64,000 nt of DNA, taken from the NCBI GenBank assembly GCA_020026175.1, contig JAHHQV010000005.1, positions 1 through 64,000 on the forward strand, in the 5' to 3' direction. A program made the translations under genes and the position numbers. The notes under the pieces were generated by a model that was not told where the DNA came from, did not search any database, and saw only the letters and a program-made list of their open reading frames with translations. The DNA is from Phocaeicola sp. GTDB taxonomy: Bacteria; Bacteroidota; Bacteroidia; Bacteroidales; Bacteroidaceae. Below are positions 35,688 through 45,629 of the stretch, in pieces. How positions within the stretch are numbered: the stretch's first letter is position 1; every line of letters starts with the position of its first letter.

Positions 35688-37616
35688 TCAATAATATCCT
35701 GGATTCTGTACCAGATGAGGAACTTTATTTGTTTCTTCCATAGGAATAGGCATAAGATACTGAGCCTGCTTGAATGTACGGATATTATTTAGTTCTGTAG
35801 GAACAAAAAATGTTTCATCAGTATTACCTTCAATATTCATACCCCAAACCTTTTCACCAAGTATACCGGCATCCTTCCATCTGCGCAAATCCCAGAATCT
35901 TTGATTTTCAAGATAAAATTCAATCTGTCTTTCACGACGATAAATTTCTCTCAATCCTTCTGCTGTCTCTGCCTTCTCAGGATGCTTTGCTTTCTTCCAT
36001 GCATCATCTATTGTAGGAATACCGGCACGTACACGAATTCTGTCTATCAATGTTTTTGCTTCAGACAGTCTTCCTGTACCTCCTTGCAACACATCCTGTT
36101 CTATTAGTATTTCGGCAAGATCCATATACATTTCAGACATTCTTATCACAGGATATGGATATTGTATCGGGCCGTTTTGAAAAGCGGGATGAACAAATTT
36201 CTTGTTTAAATATCCTGTTCCTGAATAATTACCAGTTTGTCCGTCCATAAATCCGTTAGGATCATTTTTTCTGAACTTTACAACTATTGCCTTCTTATCA
36301 TTTTTATTATTAGTTACCTTACCGTTATATTTTGCCATTTCATAATTTCCATTATGAAATGCTATCCATGCGAAGAAACGCGGTTCTCTTTCAAGATGAA
36401 GCTTTAAAGTACGACCGTTTGATGAAGAAAAGTAATTATTGCCATCATAACTCTTAGGCATATCCACTATACTATATCGTCCTTCATAATCGAACTGAGA
36501 ATCTTCGTCTATAGGAAGACCATTCTTTGTGTAAAACATTTCTACAGTCTGCAATGTAGGAGCAATAGTACTCCAAGAATTCTTGTACCCGTTGGAAGAT
36601 CTTTGTGTAGGGGTTGACTGATTCTGCAAAGCATACATTCCTTCCATACGTGTATCAACCATTATAACTTCAGGATTTGTACCTCCAACATTATCCATAA
36701 ATGTATATCTGACAGAACGTTGATATTTATCAACAGGTCCTGGCTTTTGAGCTGATGGTTCGCCAGAATCATTAAATCCTGGAGCGTCATAAAGACGGAA
36801 TCCCTTACCTTCAAGATAAGTAATAGCGTCTCTTGTCACTTTTTCGGCTTTCTCCAATTTCTTTATATCAACTTCCTGAGAAACCAGATTACGGCCGTCT
36901 AAAGGACTCTTAAATTCAGCATAAAATTCCGAATTTCCGTTAAATAAAGGCGAAGCTGCATAAAGAAAAACTTTAGCACGCAAAGCCTGTGCTACAGCTT
37001 TTGTAAGACGACCATAGTCATCACCATCATGACGCTCTGCAAGACCTATTTCCTCTGCTTCGGTTATCTTGCTATCTATAAAAGCAACGACTTCATCCAC
37101 ACTTGAACGTTCAGGCAATTCTTCTATAGGAGTAAGAGGATCTAATTTTTTATCCATTATTACAGAAGGGCCAAAAGCCCTGAAAGACAACCAATGATAG
37201 TATGCAACAAGCAATGTTGCCTCAGCCTTATAATATTGCAAATCGGTAGGTTCTATGTCAGGAGTCTTGTCTACTACTTCCAAAAACTGATAACACTGAT
37301 GAATACCATCCCATATATTATTATAATACACCTTTACCAACGATGGTGAACTCGGAGAATAATATCCTCTTGGAAATATTGACCAATCATTTTTTTCCAC
37401 AGCATTCATAATTTCTGCAGCAGAGAATTTATCCAAAGCTTCAGACATTCTTGGATCATACATTTTGGAATAACAAGAATATAAATATCCTTTTGCTGCA
37501 GCAGGATTCTGATATGTGTTTTCAGGCAACGGTCGTTCATCAGGAACAATGTCAAGATAATCACAGCCAGAAAGAATCATACTGGCTACAAATAAATAAG
37601 ATATAAATCGTTTCAT
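35688..37616 (-). CDS. SusD/RagB-family glycan-binding lipoprotein
   Basis: 642 residues from MKRFISYLF at 37616, with lipobox ILSGC and the SusD start DYLDIVPDE. A second start at 37628 overlaps the SusC stop as ATGA and may allow coupling. The helical TPR-like scaffold and the C-terminal RagB signature (RRERQIEFYLENQRFWDLRRWK) are clear. Works as the lid of the SusC pore at the cell surface and captures glycan. Confidence 0.95.
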   Translation of the reverse strand: MKRFISYLFVASMILSGCDYLDIVPDERPLPENTYQNPAAAKGYLYSCYSKMYDPRMSEALDKFSAAEIMNAVEKNDWSIFPRGYYSPSSPSLVKVYYNNIWDGIHQCYQFLEVVDKTPDIEPTDLQYYKAEATLLVAYYHWLSFRAFGPSVIMDKKLDPLTPIEELPERSSVDEVVAFIDSKITEAEEIGLAERHDGDDYGRLTKAVAQALRAKVFLYAASPLFNGNSEFYAEFKSPLDGRNLVSQEVDIKKLEKAEKVTRDAITYLEGKGFRLYDAPGFNDSGEPSAQKPGPVDKYQRSVRYTFMDNVGGTNPEVIMVDTRMEGMYALQNQSTPTQRSSNGYKNSWSTIAPTLQTVEMFYTKNGLPIDEDSQFDYEGRYSIVDMPKSYDGNNYFSSSNGRTLKLHLEREPRFFAWIAFHNGNYEMAKYNGKVTNNKNDKKAIVVKFRKNDPNGFMDGQTGNYSGTGYLNKKFVHPAFQNGPIQYPYPVIRMSEMYMDLAEILIEQDVLQGGTGRLSEAKTLIDRIRVRAGIPTIDDAWKKAKHPEKAETAEGLREIYRRERQIEFYLENQRFWDLRRWKDAGILGEKVWGMNIEGNTDETFFVPTELNNIRTFKQAQYLMPIPMEETNKVPHLVQNPGYY

Positions 37617-37624
37617 AATAATTA

Positions 37625-40600
37625 TCATTTAAAAGTAAACTGAATACCAACATTAAATACTCTCTGAGTTGGATATTTCATACCGTTTCCACCTCCCATT
37701 TCAGGGTCCCAATATTTAAACGGTGAAAAAGTAAGAAGATTTGAACCACTTAAATATGCACGGAACATCTTAAATGTATATCCAACTTCGGCATTCTTAA
37801 GTTTCAAGAAAGAACCATTACGTAACCAGAATGAAGAACCAGCATAATTGTTATTGTTTGTATCACGTGTCAGACGAGGATACTCTGCATTAGGATTGGG
37901 GTTACTCTCGCTCCAATAATTATCTGCTATAAACTTCATGACACCTCTTGTAGCATTTTTTCCAAACGGATGAAAATTATCCATCAATATAGAAGTACGT
38001 GCAGCTCCCTGGAAAAAGAATGAAAAATCCCAGTTCTTATATTTCATAGAAGGACCGAAACCATATATTATCTCAGGAATATCAGGATGACCAATATATA
38101 CACGGTCATTAGAGTCAATTATGTTGTCATAATTACCATTGGCATCAGGTTGATTTACATATTTTATATCACCTGCCATAGGTATATATCCTAATGTCTG
38201 TTCTGGATGAGAATTAACGTCTGCCTGATCTTTAAACAAACCGTCTGCTACATAAATCAAATGATCACCAAGAGAATGTCCTACACTGGAAAGATTAGGA
38301 TACAATTGGAAAGGAGGTTCATCACGTTCCAATATCGTATTATGAGCATAAGTGAATGTACCCTTGAACGACAAGAAGAAGTCTTTGGTTATCTGCTTAT
38401 TGAAATCAACTGACACATCAAATCCCTCGTTCTTCATCTTTCCTATATTATCGTATATCTTTGTAGAACCAGTCCCTATAAATGTAGGCAGAGTGTTTTT
38501 CTTCTGCATGAATATCTTGTCACGTATTTCCCTGAAATAGTCTACATTGATATTTAAAGCCCCCAACAACTGCATATCAAAACCTACATTAAGTTTTTTA
38601 CCTACCTCCCAAGTCAAATCAGGATTATAATAACGGTTCCACATAGGTCCAGAATAATTTATATTTTGTTTTACACCTGTAGTATATTTCCAGCTATCGC
38701 TATGTAATACTATATCTTCAAGATAGGCATAACGTTCATCTATACCATCATTACCTACAAGACCATACGAAGCACGTAATTTAAGATGAGATATGGTATT
38801 TGCAACAGATTGCCAAAACTTTTCCTGAGAAATATTATACCCAATAGCCACTGAAGGGAAAAAACCAAAACGGTTTCCTTTAGCAAAGTTTTCAGAGCCA
38901 TTATATCCGAAGTTCACTTCAGCCAAATAACGATTGTCAAAAGCATATGATAAACGCCCAGCTATACCTTGCTTGCGACGTGGAAGTGATGAAAGTAAAT
39001 TACCTGGAGCATTCTGATTATACTGGTCCTGATTATAAAGAAACATGGCATTAACATCGTGATTTCCAAATTTGCGTTTATAATCCAAATATGCCTGAAA
39101 GAAGATACGACGATCTCCAGTAGATTCTCCTTCAGTACTCAAAGCTGTGTTCTGTTCATTACCTACACGACTCAATATATACTCACCTGTTTCTGGATTA
39201 AAATCACTTACCTCAAACTGATTATATCCGGCAGTACGTTTTACAGTAGTGCTTGACCAATTCTTGAAAGAAGCGAGAACATGAAATTTCAATCCTTTTG
39301 TAATCATATCCAAGTCCTGCTCTATGCGAAGGTTTGCATTAACTGTACTTGAGAATTGTGATTTATAACTTTTCACATACTCTGCTACAGGATTACGGTA
39401 ACCATTGTTGTAAATACCACCTGACATTCCACCCCAAAGAGGATAAAATTCTTTATCACTACGGTTTGGAAAAACTATAGGAAAATCTACAGGAGAAGCC
39501 TCTCTTGACAACGAAAACAAATCATTTGGAGTAGCATTAGGACCTCCCCAATCACGAAGGCTGACATTCAGACCTAAAGAAATCTTTGTAGATTTAGTAG
39601 CATTTATATCAAGATTGTTTACAAAGTCATAACGTGTTACGTTTATATTGTTGTTATAAGAAAAATAATCCTTGCTCAAAGACTTAAGATTTCCCGCATC
39701 ATGTTTTATAGAGGCACTCATGAAATATTTAACCACCTTCTTCCCACCACGAATATTGAAATTAAAACGCTGTGCCAAAGCTGTCTTTTTGAACATTTCA
39801 TCATACCAATTTACATTTGGATAAACATACTTGTTAAGTTCTTGTTCTGTTCCTCGTATTTTATCTTCACTGTAAAGACCTGTATTTATCCCACGTGTAA
39901 CAAGAGCTTCGTTATACAACTTCATATAATCTATACCTCCTACCATTTCCGGAACATCTGTCATCTGTGAAACAGAACCCTCAAGTCGGAAATTAATGAC
40001 AGGCTTAAGCAAATCATCACCCGATTTTGTTGTAACAATCATTACACCATTAGCACCACGCGTACCATACATGGCTGTAGCAGTTGCATCCTTCAATATA
40101 GAAAAACTCTCAATGACTTCAGGATCAAGGGCATTGAGATCTGAAGCACTTATTTCAACCCCATCAAGAACAATCAAAGCTCCTGTGGCACCACTGAAAG
40201 TAGATTTACCACGAATCCAAAAATCAGCACCATCTGCACCAGGCTGACCACTTCGCTGAACAGCCACGACACCAGCCATTCGTCCGGCAAAACTGGTACT
40301 CAAACTGGAAGATGGAACTTTAAGTTCAGCAGGTCTGACCTGTTGTATAGAGCCTACCATTGTTTCCTTTTTCTGTCCTACTCCAAAGGCGGTAACAACT
40401 ACTTCTTCGAGAGTCTCTGTATCTTCTTTTAATGTTACATTTATTATATTGTCTTTACCTATTGTTATTTCCTGACTCTTATATCCTATATAAGAAAATA
40501 TAAGTACATCCCCTTTTGCTGCCTTTATTTGAAATTCACCAGTTATATCCGTTATAACTCCTTCTGTGGTACCCTTCAAAACTACATTTGCTCCAATAAC

Positions 40601-41023
40601 ACTCTCTCCGTTCTGGTCACGTACAATCCCCCGTATTGTCTTGTTCCTTTTATTGTTTGCCGGTTTCGAAGTTGATTCACGCCTCAACATTATCTGCCTG
40701 TCATTTATCTCGTACCCTACTCCTTTACCTGCAAAAAGTTCGTCAAGCACTTCATTTATTTCCTTGCCGTTTGCATCTACGGTCACTTTTTGTGACGGGT
40801 CGAATGTATCTTCATAGTACACAAATACAAATTCACTCTCACTTTCTATCTTATTCAAAACTTCCTTGACTGTAGAATTTGACAAACTGAATGTAAACTG
40901 TACCGTCTGGGCATATACTTCAGAAGCATCAATATTTGTTACAGGAAGTAAAAATAATGGAAGAGTACATAGCGTTTTAAATCTATTAACACCCAAAATT
41001 CTTCGTTGTTTTTTATTTTCCAT
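37625..41023 (-). CDS. SusC/RagA TonB-dependent transporter with STN signalling domain
   Basis: 1132 residues. Signal region to about 37, then STN domain about 38-98 (FTFSLSNSTVKEVLNKIES), carboxypeptidase-like domain about 115-195 (RGIVRDQNGESVIGANVV), TonB-dependent plug with LDGVEISASDLNALDPEVIESFSILKD, and a 22-strand-type barrel ending in FNVGIQFTFK. Imports oligosaccharide with SusD. The STN domain indicates that it also signals to the FecR anti-sigma factor encoded upstream. Confidence 0.95.
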   Translation of the reverse strand: MENKKQRRILGVNRFKTLCTLPLFLLPVTNIDASEVYAQTVQFTFSLSNSTVKEVLNKIESESEFVFVYYEDTFDPSQKVTVDANGKEINEVLDELFAGKGVGYEINDRQIMLRRESTSKPANNKRNKTIRGIVRDQNGESVIGANVVLKGTTEGVITDITGEFQIKAAKGDVLIFSYIGYKSQEITIGKDNIINVTLKEDTETLEEVVVTAFGVGQKKETMVGSIQQVRPAELKVPSSSLSTSFAGRMAGVVAVQRSGQPGADGADFWIRGKSTFSGATGALIVLDGVEISASDLNALDPEVIESFSILKDATATAMYGTRGANGVMIVTTKSGDDLLKPVINFRLEGSVSQMTDVPEMVGGIDYMKLYNEALVTRGINTGLYSEDKIRGTEQELNKYVYPNVNWYDEMFKKTALAQRFNFNIRGGKKVVKYFMSASIKHDAGNLKSLSKDYFSYNNNINVTRYDFVNNLDINATKSTKISLGLNVSLRDWGGPNATPNDLFSLSREASPVDFPIVFPNRSDKEFYPLWGGMSGGIYNNGYRNPVAEYVKSYKSQFSSTVNANLRIEQDLDMITKGLKFHVLASFKNWSSTTVKRTAGYNQFEVSDFNPETGEYILSRVGNEQNTALSTEGESTGDRRIFFQAYLDYKRKFGNHDVNAMFLYNQDQYNQNAPGNLLSSLPRRKQGIAGRLSYAFDNRYLAEVNFGYNGSENFAKGNRFGFFPSVAIGYNISQEKFWQSVANTISHLKLRASYGLVGNDGIDERYAYLEDIVLHSDSWKYTTGVKQNINYSGPMWNRYYNPDLTWEVGKKLNVGFDMQLLGALNINVDYFREIRDKIFMQKKNTLPTFIGTGSTKIYDNIGKMKNEGFDVSVDFNKQITKDFFLSFKGTFTYAHNTILERDEPPFQLYPNLSSVGHSLGDHLIYVADGLFKDQADVNSHPEQTLGYIPMAGDIKYVNQPDANGNYDNIIDSNDRVYIGHPDIPEIIYGFGPSMKYKNWDFSFFFQGAARTSILMDNFHPFGKNATRGVMKFIADNYWSESNPNPNAEYPRLTRDTNNNNYAGSSFWLRNGSFLKLKNAEVGYTFKMFRAYLSGSNLLTFSPFKYWDPEMGGGNGMKYPTQRVFNVGIQFTFK

Positions 41024-41079
41024 ACTTTCGTATTCAGTTAAAGGTTACATTACTTTTCTAAAAAGTTAATTTATCACTT

Positions 41080-41109
41080 ATCCGGAAGATACGGCAATAT
41101 CTTTCGGAT
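41080..41109. other. Hairpin in the fecR-susC gap
   Basis: 12-bp stem with one mismatch (41080-41091 with 41098-41109), six-base loop. The T run flanks it on the plus-strand side, so it is not a standard terminator for fecR; it may be a leader structure of susC mRNA. Confidence 0.4.
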
Positions 41110-41170
41110 ATTTTTTCGGGCAGAGATTCTTTATGTTTTCATGTTATAATTAAATTAACAGGTTAATACT

Positions 41171-42247
41171 TCATTTATTTTTAGTTACTACAAATTTCTG
41201 TTCTTTTCCTGTACCTGCAACATTTATAGGTGCAGTATATTTCAAGCGCCTCAAAACTTCGTCTACAGTACATTCCAAATCCAGATTACCGTATATCTTC
41301 ATTGTACCGACTTCGTCCGTATAGGATATATCTATGCCATAATATCTTTCCAAACGCTTAAATACCGATGACAACGGTGTTGCATCAAGTTTTAACAAGC
41401 CTTTAGTCCATGCCATATAGTCTGAAGCATTGACATGCTTCTTACCTTTTATCCTGTTGTCACTGATCAAGGCCAGTTCGTCAGGTTTCAGCACAAGCTC
41501 TCCATCCTGCTTATCCTTAAGTTTTACAGAACCTCTGACCAATGCTACATTTGCATTGCCGTCCTGACTATATGCATGAACATTGAACGCAGTTCCAAGA
41601 ACTTGTATATCGCAAGATGTAGTACTTACCACAAAAGGGGCTTGTTCATTTTTCACTACATCTATATATATTTCACCGTCTACGAATATTTCACGATGGC
41701 TTTTCTTAAACTTATCAGGATAAACAACTTTTGTTCCTGCATTTACATGAAGTGTTGAACCATCCGACAGAATAAGACATGTGTGTTTTCCTCTTGGGAC
41801 AATAAGCTGATGATATCTTGTATCTTGTGGCTTGTCTATGGTCCTGTTTCCTAACTGGACTTTTTTTTCAGACTTACTATAGTCTATAGTCACGTTATTT
41901 TCAACATCTGCCATCTGCTTGTCCTCTGCAAGAAGTTGTATTTTTTCTGTTTCAAACTCTATATCTTTATTAATAGAATTATATACGGCAAGCATGTCTG
42001 GAGAGTTTTTTTCTTCATATTGATTATGAAATAAAAGCACCATTCCTGTCAATATTGCAGCAGCACTCATAGTCCAAAATACATACTGCACTTTTTTCGA
42101 GAATATGTTTTTTCGTTTTGTACGGTTTATTTCGGATACGATACTATTCCATCCTCGGTTTTCTTCCTCAATTGTAGGAACAATTTCCTTTGAACGGAAA
42201 AATTCTATTGTCTTACGAAATATATTTATTTTTTCTTCAATCTTCAT
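41171..42247 (-). CDS. FecR-family anti-sigma factor
   Basis: 358 residues. Cytoplasmic N-terminus, one membrane helix at about 54-74, periplasmic FecR domain about 140-250 (LILSDGSTLHVNAGTKVVYP, REIFVDGEIYIDV, TSCDIQVLGTAFNVHAY), and C-terminal DUF4974-like domain (LSSVFKRLERYYGIDI) resembling STN folds. It should hold the neighbouring ECF sigma until SusC reports substrate. 170 bp after the sigma gene. Confidence 0.95.
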   Translation of the reverse strand: MKIEEKINIFRKTIEFFRSKEIVPTIEEENRGWNSIVSEINRTKRKNIFSKKVQYVFWTMSAAAILTGMVLLFHNQYEEKNSPDMLAVYNSINKDIEFETEKIQLLAEDKQMADVENNVTIDYSKSEKKVQLGNRTIDKPQDTRYHQLIVPRGKHTCLILSDGSTLHVNAGTKVVYPDKFKKSHREIFVDGEIYIDVVKNEQAPFVVSTTSCDIQVLGTAFNVHAYSQDGNANVALVRGSVKLKDKQDGELVLKPDELALISDNRIKGKKHVNASDYMAWTKGLLKLDATPLSSVFKRLERYYGIDISYTDEVGTMKIYGNLDLECTVDEVLRRLKYTAPINVAGTGKEQKFVVTKNK

Positions 42248-42416
42248 ATTGAAACTATGTTTTATCTTAATACGACACAGGAAGAAAATACTACTCAGTG
42301 TCTATTGTTTTTTTTAGAATTTATATGTGCTTTCTACCTATATACGAACAGGATAGAAAAATCTACTCATAAGAAACAAATATTTTTCAAAAAAAATCTC
42401 AACTGATACAGGAATG

Positions 42417-43034
42417 TCAATCTATTATTTCGCTGACGAACTGAAAAAAGCTGACTAAAGAGATGGATTTTGCTGTAAGAATATCACGCAATTTGGACAG
42501 GCTCCTTGAAAGAAGGTTCATAGACGACTGTATGTTCATATTCATAACATCTGCCACCTCCCTATGTGAAAGTTCCTTGATATAACGAAGATAAAGTATG
42601 TGCTTCTGTTGAGGTGTAAGCAAAGAAATAGCATGCATCAATGCCTTTCTCATGCGTATTTCATCGTCACTATGACCAAATATATCATCGGAAAAATCAT
42701 CGGACAATGTTTCTGCAAATATTTCATCATCAAACGAAAAACACTCCGACTTGCTGCTTGCTGATGTCTGCTTGTCGTTTATCATATTGCGAAGTGATTT
42801 GAGCAGATAAGAACGTGGCGATTCTGTATATGACAGACGCGAACTCTTTGCCAATTTCACAAAAAGTTCCTGAATACAGTCGCGTACCAACTCTATGTCA
42901 GGGCAGCATTTTTTTCCATAATTAAGAAGAAGAGCATAGTACCTCCTGTACAATGCTTCCAATGCCTGCAGATTTCCTTCACACAGTCCTTCCCAGACAT
43001 CACAATCTTCTTTCTGTAAATATGGATTTGTCAT
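42417..43034 (-). CDS. PUL ECF sigma factor
   Basis: 205 residues from MTNPYLQKED at 43034; the longer frame to 43076 would cross the promoter. Region 2 (LEALYRRYYALLLNYGKKC, CIQELFVKLAKS) and region 4 (LTPQQKHILYLRYIKELSHREVADVMNMN) are clear. Pairs with the FecR protein and probably activates the SusC/SusD-M60-sulfatase genes and perhaps the divergent GH2 gene. Confidence 0.93.
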   Translation of the reverse strand: MTNPYLQKEDCDVWEGLCEGNLQALEALYRRYYALLLNYGKKCCPDIELVRDCIQELFVKLAKSSRLSYTESPRSYLLKSLRNMINDKQTSASSKSECFSFDDEIFAETLSDDFSDDIFGHSDDEIRMRKALMHAISLLTPQQKHILYLRYIKELSHREVADVMNMNIQSSMNLLSRSLSKLRDILTAKSISLVSFFQFVSEIID

Positions 43035-43065
43035 TTTTCTTAATAACTGGAATTTTCGAAAGTGA

Positions 43066-43073
43066 CAAATATA
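43066..43073 (-). promoter_or_regulatory. -7 box for PUL sigma gene
   Basis: TATATTTG on the minus strand, exact TAnnTTTG, 31 bp before the start at 43034. Confidence 0.55.
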
Positions 43074-43227
43074 CAAATTTTAATTATATCGTGTAATATT
43101 TATGATAATTATTATATATTATATTGAAAAGACTATATGTTTCCATATTAAAATAGTATATTTTATTGGTATCTTTCTTGTATCTAGTAGTTTCTTAATA
43201 TTCATTGACTTTATATTATCTGTAAAT

Positions 43228-43311
43228 CAATACTATATTTCTATAGATGAAAGTTACATTTATGAAAATGAGAATTACACTTCTAGAAATGGAACTTGCA
43301 TTTATAGAAGA
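43228..43311 (+). repeat. Imperfect 21-bp tandem repeats upstream of GH2 gene
   Basis: Three adjacent 21-bp units at 43249-43269, 43270-43290 and 43291-43311 share G-A-A/TTACA/TTT-type positions; a fourth, weaker unit is 43228-43248. The 21-bp period equals two DNA turns, so proteins would bind one face. The rest of the 414-bp divergent region (43035-43448) is very AT-rich; I see no full TAnnTTTG promoter for the GH2 gene. Confidence 0.5.
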
Positions 43312-43448
43312 TAACAGGGTGTTTTGAATTCTGTAGCACCATATTATAAAGAATATGAAAAGATTATTTAATTTTGTATGAGTGTCAACAGAAATTATTA
43401 TTCTAAACATTAATACTTTGTATAGAAACAATAACAATATAATAAATT

Positions 43449-45485
43449 ATGGATTTAAAAATGATTAACCTAAAAACACTAATTCTCGCTATGTTTTCGT
43501 GCTACAGCATGTTGTTGCAGGCCGAACGAAGAGAATTTACTTTGGACGGAATGTGGAAATTCCGTTTCTCACATCAGGTAGAAAATGGCAGTGCCATAGA
43601 AGTACAGGTGCCGCATACATGGAACTCGCAGGATGCCTTGGCAGGAAATCCGGCTTACAAAAGGGGAATAGGAAACTATGAAAAGAGTATCTTTGCAGAC
43701 AACAGTTGGAAGGGAAAACGTGTTTTCCTACGGTTTGGAGGTGTCAATTCGGTAGCTTCTGTTTTCGTGAACGGAAAATTTGTAGGCGAGCATCGTGGTG
43801 GCTACAGTGCCTTCGTTTTCGAGGTAACGGATTGTCTGAAATATGGGGATGACAATACTCTGCTTGTAAGGGTGAACAACAGCGAACAGCTTGACATAAT
43901 GCCATTGGTGGGCGACTTTAATTTTTATGGTGGAATATATCGTGAAGTGTCGCTTATGATTACAAATGATGCCTGCATCACTCCGCTCGATTTTGCTTCG
44001 CCGGGAGTGTATCTCACACAGTCGTCTGTATCAAAAGATGAAGCTAAAGTAGAAGCTTTGGTGAAACTATCTAACCGTGGATGCAAAAAGACTTTGCGCA
44101 TAGAAACAAAGGTGAAAGACCGTCAGCATATAGTGGTTCAGAATAATGAGACTGTAACCCTGGAAGCAGATGCTGAAGGCAAAGCAATACTGCCACTTAT
44201 AATAAAAAAGCCTCATCTGTGGAACGGCAAAAAAGACCCTTTCATGTATCAGGTGGAAGTGACTTTATGGGACGACGACAAGATGACAGATAAAGTGGTA
44301 CAGCCTTTGGGACTAAGATATTATCATGTTGATCCGGAGAAAGGATTCTTCCTGAATGGAGAACATCTTACACTTCAAGGTGTATGCCGACATCAAGACC
44401 GTCATGAAATTGGTAATGCCTTGCGTATGTGTCATCATGAGGAGGATGTGGAGATTATGATGGAAATGGGAGTCAATGCCATCCGTCTGGCCCATTATCA
44501 GCAGGCCGAGGAAATATACGACCTTATGGACAAGAACGGAATCGTTACATGGGCGGAAATACCGTTTGTAGGTCCTGGAGGATACCTGGACAAGGGGTTT
44601 GTTGACAGTCCTGCTTTCCGCTCTAACGGCAGAAACCAGCTTATGGAACTAATAAGGCAAAACTACAATCATCCGTCTATCTGCTTTTGGGGGATATTCA
44701 ACGAACTGAAAGAAAGTGGTGACAATCCTAACGAATATATCAAGGAACTGAATCTGCTGGCTCATAAGGAAGACCATACACGTCCTACTACTGCTGCAAG
44801 CAATCAGCAAGGTGACATGAACTTCATTACAAACCTGATTTGCTGGAACCGTTACGACGGATGGTATGGAGGTATGCCAGAGTCGTTGGCTAAATTTCTG
44901 GACAGTATGCATCAGAAACATCCCGAAATATGTATCGGTATAAGCGAATATGGCGCGGGAGCAAGTGTCTATCATCAGACAGATTCTTTAGTACGCCCAC
45001 GGCCTGTAAGTTCGTGGCATCCCGAAAACTGGCAGACTTTCTATCATATAGAGAATTGGAAAATAATTCATGAGCGTCCGTTTGTATGGGGTAGTTTTGT
45101 GTGGAATATGTTCGATTTCGGTGCTGCCCATCGTCATGAGGGTGACCGTCTGGGAGTAAACGACAAGGGGCTTGTGACATTTGACAGGAAAGTAAAGAAA
45201 GATGCCTTTTATTTTTATAAAGCCAACTGGAATACAGAGAAGATGATACACATTGCAGGAAAGCGCTGCAACAAGGCTATTTCTAAAGAAAGAGACCTGA
45301 TTGTGTTCAGCAACTGCAAAGAGATTGAATTGTTTGTCAACGGAAAAAGTATAGGCAAACAAAGACCTGATGATTATGCCATAGTGGAATGGAAGAATAT
45401 TCCCTTGCAAAAAGGATGCAATCATATTGTTGTAAGATCTGTTACCAAACCATTCTTGTCTGACAGTTTCGTAGTTGAAAAATAA
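43449..45485 (+). CDS. Secreted glycoside hydrolase family 2 enzyme
   Basis: 678 residues with an N-terminal signal peptide (to about 25). GH2 layout: sugar-binding jelly roll (about 28-175, RRGIGNYEK-like and SVASVFVNGKFVGEHRGGYSAF), Ig-like middle domain (about 175-290), TIM barrel (about 295-600) with acid/base Glu419 in GIFNELK and nucleophile Glu500 in GISEYGAG, and a short C-terminal Ig-like domain (ELFVNGKSIG). Most likely a beta-galactosidase, which would suit mucin-type glycans, but beta-glucuronidase or beta-mannosidase activity is not excluded. Divergent from the PUL sigma gene. Confidence 0.88.
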   Translation: MDLKMINLKTLILAMFSCYSMLLQAERREFTLDGMWKFRFSHQVENGSAIEVQVPHTWNSQDALAGNPAYKRGIGNYEKSIFADNSWKGKRVFLRFGGVNSVASVFVNGKFVGEHRGGYSAFVFEVTDCLKYGDDNTLLVRVNNSEQLDIMPLVGDFNFYGGIYREVSLMITNDACITPLDFASPGVYLTQSSVSKDEAKVEALVKLSNRGCKKTLRIETKVKDRQHIVVQNNETVTLEADAEGKAILPLIIKKPHLWNGKKDPFMYQVEVTLWDDDKMTDKVVQPLGLRYYHVDPEKGFFLNGEHLTLQGVCRHQDRHEIGNALRMCHHEEDVEIMMEMGVNAIRLAHYQQAEEIYDLMDKNGIVTWAEIPFVGPGGYLDKGFVDSPAFRSNGRNQLMELIRQNYNHPSICFWGIFNELKESGDNPNEYIKELNLLAHKEDHTRPTTAASNQQGDMNFITNLICWNRYDGWYGGMPESLAKFLDSMHQKHPEICIGISEYGAGASVYHQTDSLVRPRPVSSWHPENWQTFYHIENWKIIHERPFVWGSFVWNMFDFGAAHRHEGDRLGVNDKGLVTFDRKVKKDAFYFYKANWNTEKMIHIAGKRCNKAISKERDLIVFSNCKEIELFVNGKSIGKQRPDDYAIVEWKNIPLQKGCNHIVVRSVTKPFLSDSFVVEK

Positions 45486-45503
45486 TATTCAGAAACCAGC
45501 CTT

Positions 45504-45536
45504 TGCCTAGATACAATGTAATCGGCAGTTTTTTTT
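45504..45536 (+). terminator. Possible terminator after GH2 gene
   Basis: Short split stem (TGCC with GGCA, plus inner GAT with ATC) followed by eight T. Weak stem, good T run. Confidence 0.45.
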
Positions 45537-45629
45537 ATGCATTATAAGTAACTTTATATTCAAAAAGAGATTGTAAATCCAATTTGATTAATTAAATTTG
45601 TGAAAAGACATAAACAATACCTATTAGCC

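Noticed and set aside
43228..43311. CRISPR-like array
   Set aside because: Units are directly adjacent with no spacers and vary between copies; no cas gene in the window.
43102..43314. 70-codon plus-strand ORF before the GH2 gene
   Set aside because: Hydrophobic Ile/Tyr-rich translation of AT-rich DNA; it runs through the 21-bp repeats and has no recognisable start signal.
43035..43448. Invertible promoter as in phase-variable Bacteroides loci
   Set aside because: No matched inverted repeats flank the sigma or GH2 promoter region.
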